A stretch of 48,768 nt of DNA from an uncultured Clostridia bacterium (lineage in GTDB: Bacteria > Bacillota > Clostridia > TANB77 > CAG-508). Shown piece after piece: positions 34,535-42,964 of the stretch; the stretch's first letter is position 1, and each line of letters begins with the position of its first letter. Under the pieces are notes generated by a model. It saw only the letters and a list, made by a program, of their open reading frames with translations, ran no database searches and was not told the DNA's origin. The position numbers and the translations under genes were made by a program. The DNA lies in contig CANPZM010000008.1 of NCBI GenBank assembly GCA_947589065.1, forward strand, positions 1 through 48,768. The letters are read 5' to 3'.

Positions 34535-37030
34535 TTATCTGTTGATATATTCGTTGGTTTTGTAGATTGAATTTCTTAGCCTACCAATTGCTGTATAAAT
34601 TGATTTTTCTAATTTTTCAAAGTTGTCTACGCTAATTACTTTGCTGGTATCAACTTTAGTATTATCATAAGCGTCTCCATTTGGATATCTCCAATTCCAG
34701 CTTACTGTTCCAGTATCATTGACTATCTTTTCTCCAAGTATTTGTTGCAGTGTTTCTGGATCTGTATATGTTGCATACAGCTCGCCATTTACATATTTTA
34801 TTAGTGGAGTGTAAATTCCAGAAACTATACAACTGTAGCATCCTGTATTTTGGTGGTCATATACGTATATTACTGTTGATGCATTCATCAAATCAGTTAA
34901 ATTTATTGGGGCAGTGGCAGGTATTAGTGGTCCTTTTTCTTCTTCATTATTGGTGTATTCCGTTATATTAGCAATTGGTTCATTATATAAAACTTTGATA
35001 TTGTCTATGTTTGTCCATGTAGACTCGGGGTTGATGTGTCCAATTTTGTAATATGTATTTGTTGTAGTTTCATAAGCACATATGGCACGAGATTCACTAT
35101 CTACTTTTAGATTAATTTGTTTAGCATCATACTTGAATTCAGCACTTTGGTCAGCTTCCAAAATTTCCTGAGTGCTTTCCTCCAATAACTTTGGACAATC
35201 ATATTTATGATAAGATTTACCTTCATATTGGTCTTTACCAATTTTATCTGTAAAATATATATTTTCTAAACTAACAGTTGTATTGTTATTATTACTTTTT
35301 ACAACTGAATAATTGTTGAATGTAGTTAATCCACATGGCATACCTTGCAAAAATGAAACCATACATACATTATTAAGAATACTACTCCAATCAGACTCTT
35401 TTAATGTTGGTAGTCTGTATTCATATGCAACGTCACCTGAAGGATGATATGTAGCATTATATGTTGAAATAGCAGTATTTAAATTAAATTGTATTGAATT
35501 TCTTATTACATTTCTTTTGTGATTAGCATATATTGAATCATCACTTTCAGGATCATTATTTTGAGCATTTGTGATATCAAATACTTTATTTGTATCATGA
35601 GCAAAGTTTATATATGAAAAGGCATTAATGTCATTGTCATCGTCATCATCAAGATAATAGTCCTGCTTTACCCTATCTATAGTTACATCTGATAAATTTC
35701 TTTGTACCCAAGTAGAGAAAAAGTATGCTTTTATGTAATATTCCTTTGCTTGTTTGTCTGTAATTTCTATACCATCATATTTGACTTGTATAAATTCATT
35801 CGGTCCATCACTTGCTATACTATTTCTTTCAGTATCAGTAGCTGTTGTTAGAACACTTAAAATATTTCCTTTATCTCCTCTAGTACCAATTAGTGTTTCA
35901 ATGTTTAGTGTTTCTTCAATTATTTCATCACCAGTTTGAAGTCTAAGAGAATTTCCATTACGATTAACTGTAGGATAATATTTTTTATTATTAACCCAAA
36001 AAGTTTCAGAATTCTTTCCAAAAACCTTACGTTCAGCATCTTGAACGTCATTTTGATAATAATTAATTACATTATATGTTTCTGGTTTATTAACCGGCAT
36101 TAATCTATATCGTACATTATTATAAGTATTTACATCATATCCTGATTCACCGCTATTAGTTTCATATACGCATTCATATAATGGTTTTGAATCTTGGGCA
36201 GGCGTAGTAGTTGTCCTACCATCATCATCATCAGAGGTTCTTGTTGCCTCTCGAAGTAATAAATATCCATTTAATTCAATTTTGCTTGGATCTATCAAAT
36301 ATCCCGATTTTGAAAATTCTTCTGTAAAACCTTGTACTCCATTATCAGCTCTTTTGGCATCTGCTTTTTCACCATAAAGTGTTAGATAATTATCTAATGC
36401 ATAACTTGCAACAAAGTCATATTCATTTGTACCTTCTGTATTAGAGTATCTAGCACTATAGTAAATAAAAGGTTTTAGCATATAATTATATTCCTGTTTT
36501 GCGTCATTAGGATCTGTTGTCATCTTACTATTACTATAATCATTTTCAGAACTAATTTCATTTTTTTCATCCTCTGTAATAGTTTCTGTATTGCCGTTTT
36601 TTTCATATACAACTTCCTTTTCAGGAGTTAGTACTGCAGTGCCATCATCAACTTTATTGACTACTTTTGATAACTTGGTAGGACTATATATATAGTATCC
36701 ATCATATGTTGTAAACAAAATTGCTGGTACATATGATTGAATAGTTGATCTTGATGCACTTGACATTCCTAAATTAGTTAATAATGATGTAAAAAAAGTA
36801 TTAACCGAAGCTAATACATAACTTTTTACTGATTCTCCTGACACTTTTTGCGTATTTAATGAATTAATTTGATATGCTGAAATTGCATCATAAGTTGAAT
36901 CATTTAATTTAGATTGATATTGTGTTTCTAATGTAAGTGTATCAGTCTGATTTTTAATGTAATATGACAATACAAAAGATATTGGTAATATAATTATAAC
37001 AAATATAATTGCAAAATGTTGATATTTCAT
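34535..37030 (-). CDS. large single-span exported protein of the pilus-like operon, 831 aa
   Basis: An N-terminal membrane segment (residues ~6-24, FAIIFVIIILPISFVLSYYI) is followed by ~800 extracytoplasmic residues rich in Asn, Asp, Thr and Tyr. No named domain is seen. Recognisable stretches include TTYDGYYIYSP, YEYRLPTLKESDW and YVYDHQNTGCYSCI. It lacks LPXTG or other wall anchors. As the last gene of the Tad-like operon, it may be a tip or major structural subunit or an adhesin tethered by its N-terminal helix, which could be the assembly helix. GAAAGG lies before the start. Confidence 0.6.
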   Translation of the reverse strand: MKYQHFAIIFVIIILPISFVLSYYIKNQTDTLTLETQYQSKLNDSTYDAISAYQINSLNTQKVSGESVKSYVLASVNTFFTSLLTNLGMSSASRSTIQSYVPAILFTTYDGYYIYSPTKLSKVVNKVDDGTAVLTPEKEVVYEKNGNTETITEDEKNEISSENDYSNSKMTTDPNDAKQEYNYMLKPFIYYSARYSNTEGTNEYDFVASYALDNYLTLYGEKADAKRADNGVQGFTEEFSKSGYLIDPSKIELNGYLLLREATRTSDDDDGRTTTTPAQDSKPLYECVYETNSGESGYDVNTYNNVRYRLMPVNKPETYNVINYYQNDVQDAERKVFGKNSETFWVNNKKYYPTVNRNGNSLRLQTGDEIIEETLNIETLIGTRGDKGNILSVLTTATDTERNSIASDGPNEFIQVKYDGIEITDKQAKEYYIKAYFFSTWVQRNLSDVTIDRVKQDYYLDDDDDNDINAFSYINFAHDTNKVFDITNAQNNDPESDDSIYANHKRNVIRNSIQFNLNTAISTYNATYHPSGDVAYEYRLPTLKESDWSSILNNVCMVSFLQGMPCGLTTFNNYSVVKSNNNNTTVSLENIYFTDKIGKDQYEGKSYHKYDCPKLLEESTQEILEADQSAEFKYDAKQINLKVDSESRAICAYETTTNTYYKIGHINPESTWTNIDNIKVLYNEPIANITEYTNNEEEKGPLIPATAPINLTDLMNASTVIYVYDHQNTGCYSCIVSGIYTPLIKYVNGELYATYTDPETLQQILGEKIVNDTGTVSWNWRYPNGDAYDNTKVDTSKVISVDNFEKLEKSIYTAIGRLRNSIYKTNEYINR

Positions 37031-37050
37031 AAATCAGCCTTTCATAAAAC

Positions 37051-37584
37051 TTAAATATTTGAACCATTGTTTGTTGCAACTCCTGCAGCTGCTCCCCTTA
37101 TACGACCTGCATCTCCTTGACCAGTTATTGCGAATAATGAACCTCTGATATTCTGTGCTAACGTTTTCTTTGTATTTACAGCACTTACTGATAATATGTC
37201 TCCCTCTTTTAAAGGAAATCTACCAGATGATCCATATACTTCATTTTCAATTGTGTCTGTATATATTGAATAGTAGACATTTTCACCAATTACAGTACTA
37301 GTTGTCCATTCTGTTTTTTTACCCATATTTTCATCAATTCTTTTTACTTCAGATTCTATTTTATATGGATAACCTACTGCAGCAATTGATGTTTTGTATG
37401 CTTCTAAATCATCTTGTGTAATAGAACCTTGATTTCTTTCTTTATCAACAAATTCAACAGTTTTTTGCTGATATGTTTGAGTAGCAATATCATCATTTCT
37501 ATCAGCAATCGCCATTAATGGAAATATGAATAATATTACAGCAGAAATGCCTATTGCTAATATTGTTGCAAATGTGTCATTCAT
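37051..37584 (-). CDS. pilin-like single-span protein, 177 aa
   Basis: A hydrophobic helix (residues ~5-26, FATILAIGISAVILFIFPL) lies at the N-terminus, followed directly by charged residues (DRNDDIATQTYQQKTVEF), the layout of type IV/Tad-type minor pilins. The tail has QGDAGRIRGAAAGVATNNG. No classical prepilin peptidase site is visible. GGGAGG precedes the start. It sits between other pilin-like genes, with spacing of 20-63 bp. Confidence 0.6.
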   Translation of the reverse strand: MNDTFATILAIGISAVILFIFPLMAIADRNDDIATQTYQQKTVEFVDKERNQGSITQDDLEAYKTSIAAVGYPYKIESEVKRIDENMGKKTEWTTSTVIGENVYYSIYTDTIENEVYGSSGRFPLKEGDILSVSAVNTKKTLAQNIRGSLFAITGQGDAGRIRGAAAGVATNNGSNI

Positions 37585-37647
37585 TTCATTTCCTCCCTAG
37601 ATTTAATACATTTTTAATATTTATCTTTAGTTTTTTTAATGAACAGC

Positions 37648-38316
37648 TTATCTTGCTTTATATGTTATGATTGTATGTGTAGATGCTGGAAGAATTGTTA
37701 GTTCTTCTTCACTATCTTTATCAAAATATGTTTTTCCACTTGTTCTATATTCAATATAAGACTCTTCAAATGACGTATCTTTGTACATCATTAAATTATT
37801 TCTTGAATAGTCAAGATCAGGCATATGTGGAGCAGGAATACCATATATAAATGAATTAATTCTTTCTAAAGTATACTGTATATCTTGATCTTGCCAAGGT
37901 GCTCCATGCATATATGCAAATTTAGTTTCATCATTATATTTTGTATTTAGTGATATTAAATAATCATATTCCTCAGAAGTTTGTGGAACCTCCCCAGCAT
38001 TATGTATCCTAGATTCAATAGCTCTATCAAATACTTGAATTTCCTCTCCAGCACTATTTAAAATTCTAACTGTTGGGTTTGCATCTGATTGGCAATAACG
38101 ATATATGGTAGGTATGATAGTTTCAATACCTACCACTCTCGTTGTATTAATTGGTAATGCTTCAACAGATGGTAAAAAATCATCTAGTTTTAAATTATCT
38201 AAAACCGCATCGGTCGTTGATTTAGCACGGGAAAACATTACCATTGCAATAGAAAATGCAATGACAAATAATAGCGCTGCCCCTGCTAATTTCAATGCAT
38301 CAGCAACATTTTCCAT
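37648..38316 (-). CDS. pilin-like single-span protein, 222 aa
   Basis: It starts MENVADALKLAGAALLFVIA, with a hydrophobic helix to residue ~28 and a charged SRAKSTTDAVLDN junction. The start motif M(E/D)N..(D/K)(A/M)L..A(A/G) is shared with three downstream-operon relatives. The centre has TRVVGIETIIPTIYRYCQSD, aligned with the DVVTAANFAW-type region of its paralogues. The C-terminal part is hydrophilic. It is probably a minor pilin or pseudopilin of the Tad-like apparatus. Confidence 0.6.
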   Translation of the reverse strand: MENVADALKLAGAALLFVIAFSIAMVMFSRAKSTTDAVLDNLKLDDFLPSVEALPINTTRVVGIETIIPTIYRYCQSDANPTVRILNSAGEEIQVFDRAIESRIHNAGEVPQTSEEYDYLISLNTKYNDETKFAYMHGAPWQDQDIQYTLERINSFIYGIPAPHMPDLDYSRNNLMMYKDTSFEESYIEYRTSGKTYFDKDSEEELTILPASTHTIITYKAR

Positions 38317-38367
38317 TCTAGCCTCCTAAGATAACAAAATTACTTTGTTCTATTATATCTATTAACA

Positions 38368-38913
38368 TTATGGTGTTGTTGATGGCACATCTGTTGGTGT
38401 AATTTCAACCTCATGTATTATTCCATCATCAGTACCGCCTTCAGCAGAAACAATATAGTTTTTTCCTGCAATAATTTTTTGACTTAATTCTCTCATTTTT
38501 TTTGATGCAGCATCGATATTCTTTTGATTATTTTCACAACCTTCACCATTATAAGCATCTGCATCATAGCCAATCACACCATTTTTTATTCCTTCAAGAC
38601 CTTCTCCAGTTGTAGCAAATCCAGCAACACTCGTTGGTTTAATAGCAATAAATTTTCCTGTTTCGTTAACATATTGATTATTATTTGAAATGATTTCCTC
38701 AATCATTTGTTTTACTTCAGTTCCTTTTTTTGATTGCCCTATATATTTTTCAATTGTTGCATTATACATTTGTTTATCTTGTTGTCCCATTTGACCAGCA
38801 GCTGTTTGAATAGTTCCTTGTGCTGATTTATAAATATACATTGAAATTGCTATCAATAAAATTGATATAAGTATCGCACCTGCGATAATTAACGCTTTTG
38901 ACGCATTCTCCAT
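38368..38913 (-). CDS. pilin-like single-span protein, 181 aa
   Basis: The start at 38913 follows AAGGAGGAC; the upstream ATG at 38937 lacks a site. It opens MENASKALIIAGAILISILL, then SMYIYKSAQGTI. The central motif is GTEVKQMIEEIISNNN and the C-terminal motif is DGIIHEVEITP; both resemble those of the paralogues at 38984, 39490 and 40118. It is a member of the pilin-like family of this operon. Confidence 0.6.
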   Translation of the reverse strand: MENASKALIIAGAILISILLIAISMYIYKSAQGTIQTAAGQMGQQDKQMYNATIEKYIGQSKKGTEVKQMIEEIISNNNQYVNETGKFIAIKPTSVAGFATTGEGLEGIKNGVIGYDADAYNGEGCENNQKNIDAASKKMRELSQKIIAGKNYIVSAEGGTDDGIIHEVEITPTDVPSTTP

Positions 38914-38983
38914 AATTTTGTCCTCCTTGTTTTTCATTTGATTTTTATTTTAATTCCTTTTACTAGGAAATATTAAAAACATT

Positions 38984-39445
38984 TTAATTATTTTTTTCTT
39001 TTAGTTCTTCTTCAATTGCTGTAAATATTACTTTTTTTACTTGTCCATTTTTATGATATTCAATATCAGTCATTTCAAAAATCATGTCACTAAATGCATA
39101 TGAAACTTTTTCCATTCCAGCATTTTCGTTTAATATTAAATCTTCCATTGGTATTGTACTATTTCTGGATTTAATATTAATAAAGACTTTTATTGAATTA
39201 TAATCATTTTCTTTAAAAAACTTTTTTTCATCTTGTGGAATATTATTATCTATATTTTGTTGAATCGCTTTATTCATTAGTGAAATTACTGTATTTATTT
39301 GGACAATACTTTTTTCATAATTTAAAAATTCATTATTTATTTCTTGAATAATTCTTTTATTTCTTGAAACTTCAGCAAAATGCATATATACGATGCTGAC
39401 TACAGCAATAACAATAACAATTATTATTACTATTATTTTTTTCAT
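38984..39445 (-). CDS. pilin-like single-span protein, 153 aa
   Basis: The N-terminal membrane helix comprises residues ~3-22 (KIIVIIIVIVIAVVSIVYM) and is followed by a charged helix. The central NTVISLMNKAIQQN and C-terminal NGQVKKVIFTAIEEE match the shared central and terminal motifs of the family, though the M(E/D)N start motif is missing here. It is the smallest family member in the operon. Confidence 0.55.
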   Translation of the reverse strand: MKKIIVIIIVIVIAVVSIVYMHFAEVSRNKRIIQEINNEFLNYEKSIVQINTVISLMNKAIQQNIDNNIPQDEKKFFKENDYNSIKVFINIKSRNSTIPMEDLILNENAGMEKVSYAFSDMIFEMTDIEYHKNGQVKKVIFTAIEEELKEKNN

Positions 39446-39489
39446 TAAAACTCCTTTATATATATATCATTATACAGTATTAATAAAAT

Positions 39490-40098
39490 TTAATCAATAT
39501 TATTTTTAAGATTAAAATTATTACCATCATTAATATATAAATCTATATTGTCTTCAATTTCAGGATAAAATGTTACTTCATTTATTCTTCCATCACCATT
39601 TACATGATCAATATTAACTTTATAATGCATAATATTACTACTTGTTTGTGCACCAATTTTATAATAGCAATTTTGTAATAAATTGTCGAAAGTCTCTTGT
39701 GTGCAGTTTTGCAAATCATCGCAGCCATCACCGTCATTTTCACTATTATGTATGTTTATATGTAGGATTCTTTCTGATTCATCTTCTGGTACATTTAGTG
39801 GATCTATAACCATTTGCATATTATAGTTCCATGCAAAATTAGCTGCAGTGACAACATCATATATTGTGGCATATTGTCTATTTTCAGTTAATGTTCCATC
39901 ATCATTTTCTTCTTGAACAGCTCCCACAAATCTTGTAAAATTTGAATTAAAAGTATTTATTTCACTTATTTGTTCTGTTGAAAAATATGTTTTAGACATA
40001 TTGGTAGCTGATCTAAAAAGTACTGTAGCAACATTAATTGTTAAAACAGTTATTAATACTCCAGCAGCTATAATTAGCATTTTAGAAACATTATCCAT
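39490..40098 (-). CDS. pilin-like single-span protein, 202 aa
   Basis: Opens MDNVSKMLIIAAGVLITVLT with the helix to residue ~28, then FRSATNMSKTYFS. It has the central YDVVTAANFAWNYN and C-terminal GDGRINEVTFYPEIED. The four aligned motifs (start, helix, central, terminal) identify it as a paralogue of the genes at 38368, 38984 and 40118. Two cysteines (DGCDDLQNC) could form a disulfide outside the cell. Confidence 0.6.
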   Translation of the reverse strand: MDNVSKMLIIAAGVLITVLTINVATVLFRSATNMSKTYFSTEQISEINTFNSNFTRFVGAVQEENDDGTLTENRQYATIYDVVTAANFAWNYNMQMVIDPLNVPEDESERILHINIHNSENDGDGCDDLQNCTQETFDNLLQNCYYKIGAQTSSNIMHYKVNIDHVNGDGRINEVTFYPEIEDNIDLYINDGNNFNLKNNID

Positions 40099-40117
40099 TT
40101 TTAGTCCTTTCTAAATA

Positions 40118-40849
40118 TTATGGAGATGTTGAAGAATCTATATTTTGCTCCTCAAAAGACATAGAATAAATTCTTCCATTTTGTGCATATTTTACATCAG
40201 TACATTTAAAAATTCTTTTTTTTAAGTCTCCATAACCTGATGTATCTACTGTTGTTATAGTTAGTTCACGTTTGTTATTTGAATATTGTTCTGTTCTGTT
40301 TTCACTTTTTTGTCCATTAATCGCAATTTGATCAAGTACATCTAGCTTTTTTTTGTCTTCCTCATCATCTTTACCATTTACTACTTTTACTACTAAAGAA
40401 ATCCATTTTCCTTTTTCAATAACCGTACTGTCGCTAGAAGTACTTGGTTTAGATGTGTCTATAATCATTTTTCCCTCATTATCCCTTTTATAATATTCAG
40501 TCGTAGATTTTGTTTTAACATCTGTAATTAATTTAAATTCAATATTTATTGAACCATTTACATTTTCATTATATCTTCCGTCAGGATTTGCCATTGTTTC
40601 ATAATTACATATTTTATTATTAGAAATTGCTAATCCAAGAACAGAAATTAAATCAGTGCCATACATTATTGATTTATCAAAAGCTTTAAATTTATTATTA
40701 AATTCTACTGTTTTTTGAACTTCTTCATTATTGGCTCTTGTATCTTCTGATTGATTTATTTGTGTAAAGGCTAATATTAATAAGCTTGTCAGTAATAATG
40801 AAAATAAAATTCCAGCTGCCATTTTTAAAGCATCTACTGCATTTTCCAT
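40118..40849 (-). CDS. pilin-like single-span protein, 243 aa
   Basis: It starts MENAVDALKMAAGILFSLLL with the helix to ~residue 28, then NQSEDTRANNEEVQKTVEF, a charged helix as in pilins. The central DLISVLGLAISNNK and C-terminal NGRIYSMSFEEQN are the family motifs. A hydrophilic insertion with Lys/Asp/Glu lies between them. It follows the membrane platform gene by 12 bp. Confidence 0.6.
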   Translation of the reverse strand: MENAVDALKMAAGILFSLLLTSLLILAFTQINQSEDTRANNEEVQKTVEFNNKFKAFDKSIMYGTDLISVLGLAISNNKICNYETMANPDGRYNENVNGSINIEFKLITDVKTKSTTEYYKRDNEGKMIIDTSKPSTSSDSTVIEKGKWISLVVKVVNGKDDEEDKKKLDVLDQIAINGQKSENRTEQYSNNKRELTITTVDTSGYGDLKKRIFKCTDVKYAQNGRIYSMSFEEQNIDSSTSP

Positions 40850-40860
40850 ATTTTTCTCCT

Positions 40861-42937
40861 TTACATCATACTACTCATTTCTGAGAATGCATTTGTCATA
40901 CTTAATAATCCAATTACACAAAGTGGAGCAATTAGGTATCCACAGAACATACCTACCATTGGTGCAAAGCCAACAACTTTACCAATCATAGATTTCCTAG
41001 AAATAAGTCTTTCATTAGATTCTTTACGTTTTTCTTGATAATATGCTCTTTCTGTATCTAGTTCATCAAAAGCTTGTCTAATTGGAATTTTTTCAACTGC
41101 TGATTGAAGACTTTCAACTATACGAATTAATTGTGGAAATGCTATATCATTTTTTAATTCTTCTAGTGCTTCCCATGGACCACTTTCAAAGTTGTTAACA
41201 CATTTTGAAATAGGTTCTCTAAAAATATTAGAATATCTTTCTAGCCATTCAAGAATCATTTCAACATTAACTCTTTCGATTTTCATAAGCATAAGTATAA
41301 TTGTTTGAAATTGCATAACTTCATTTTCCATTTCCATTTGTCGCATTATCTTTTGGAACATAAGTAACCATATAGGTCCATAATATGCTATTGCTCCTAT
41401 TCCAAAAGAAATTAGCAGTTCAAACCATTGAAAATATTCGTTTTGAATAGTTTGCAAATCTCCATATATCCATTCTGCAGCTTCATTCATTTCTTTATCT
41501 GTCGCAGTTTTATAATATTCATCTTTTGTAATATCTTTTAAAATGTCATCTTTTGTTATTCCTTTGTTACTTTTATATTTATCCAAATATTTATTATGTA
41601 CTACAAGTTCTGCTTGTTGCTTTTTCTCTTCTTTTTCTCCCATTGCACCGTAACAGGTCATAACTTGCTTTAGTTTCTTTATATATAAATGTTATTGTTA
41701 AATTATGTAATTGCCAAAACATAAATATTGATACTACAAATGCTAAAATTGCACATGCACATCTGTCAATATAGAGCCATTCCATTTTTAACTTTGTAGC
41801 TGATTCTTTCATTAGTTTAACCTTAAGTCTATATTCTTTTGTATTTTTTTTAGGCATAATTAGATTTATAAATTTTTTAATATATTTTTTTGAATATAAT
41901 TTCTGCTCCCACGGATTCTGCATATTTCTTCCTGTATCTACACTTCCATTGTCTTTTAATTTTCTAACAAGTACATAACATATAAATGTAAGTACTATTA
42001 AAAGCATCTGGACAATAAATCCATTTTTTCCCTCATAAAAAGGTGTCGTAAAAGAGAATGTACTTTGTGCCCAATTTTTTATTAGTTCAAGAAATAAAAT
42101 TGGAACAGCAGCAATCATTGCTAGTGATTGAAATACATAGTCTAATTTTTCTCTTTTTAATATTTCAATTTGCATTTCTTGTGTTATATTATTTAAATTT
42201 TTTAGGTATAATGATGCACCATCTGAATCTTGTCTGTCTCCAAATTCTTTAGTTAGATAAGATATTCCTGCAAATTCTTTTAAAAAGCTATTAGGTGCGA
42301 CATCATAATATTTTTCTAGTTCCATTTCAGGATCATCTGAAATAAGGATTTCATATATTTTCTGTGCTTGTTTTGATACTTCAAGTTCATCATTTTGAGC
42401 AACCTCATATACAGCTTCTTCAACAAGATTAAATTCATGATAAGCATGTCTCATTTCAGAAAACATATCTATTTGTTCTTTTAAAAGTTTATTATCTACT
42501 TTATCGACCATACCTCCTAAAAATGTTTCAACAAAAAATAGTTCGAAAAGTAATAATGTTGCAAGCAATATAAAGTTATTTTTTGCAATTAATATAATTA
42601 ATACTGTTAGTGGAATAACTACTATAATTGCTTTTGTCATCATTTGAGCAGTTTGTTGTCTTGTTAAATACTCATCTTCAAGGTTTATGATTTCAAGTCT
42701 TCTTCTTATTTTTAAAATATACCTTCTAAAAAATGGTATTGAAACTAAGAAAATATATATTCTTTGATATAAAATTTCAGTAGAAAAAGATTTTCTTTTT
42801 GTACCATCTGTCAAAGATGCAACAAATTTGGTGTTCTTTTTATTAACAAATTTGTTTACGATAAAATATGCTACTAAAATTACTCCAAATACTGAAAAAA
42901 GTCCAACTATTAATTTTCCTAGCATTTCTTGTGACAT
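40861..42937 (-). CDS. fused TadB/TadC-like membrane platform protein, requires +1 frameshift at a CGG codon
   Basis: This is the predicted inner-membrane platform of the Tad-like pilus. Frame 0 starts at 42937 and encodes residues 1-429: an N-terminal membrane span, a T2SSF-like domain (DMFSEMRHAYHEFNLVEEAV), further spans (MIAAVPILFLELI, FIVQMLLIVLTFICYV). The reading then needs +1 at CGG (41650-41648). The second half continues GAMGEKEEKKQQAE, a second T2SSF-like domain (QTIILMLMKIERVNVEMIL) and C-terminal spans (MVGMFCGYLIAPLCVIGLL). Dropping one base gives 691 aa. The unshifted product runs only 17 codons further. An ATG at 41661 could begin the second half alone, but no good ribosome binding site precedes it. 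TadB and TadC are usually separate genes. Confidence 0.75.
41647..41650 (-). other. +1 recoding site CGGT in the tadBC-like gene
   Basis: Zero frame is GAC CTG TTA CGG TGC AAT GGG. Reading TTA, skipping C at 41650, then GGT GCA ATG GGA GAA gives L-G-A-M-G-E and the second domain. Again CGG is the zero-frame codon and glycine is the product codon. The tRNA-Leu on TTA cannot re-pair with TAC. Confidence 0.65.
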
Positions 42938-42964
42938 GAAATTTATACCTCCTATTCCTACATT

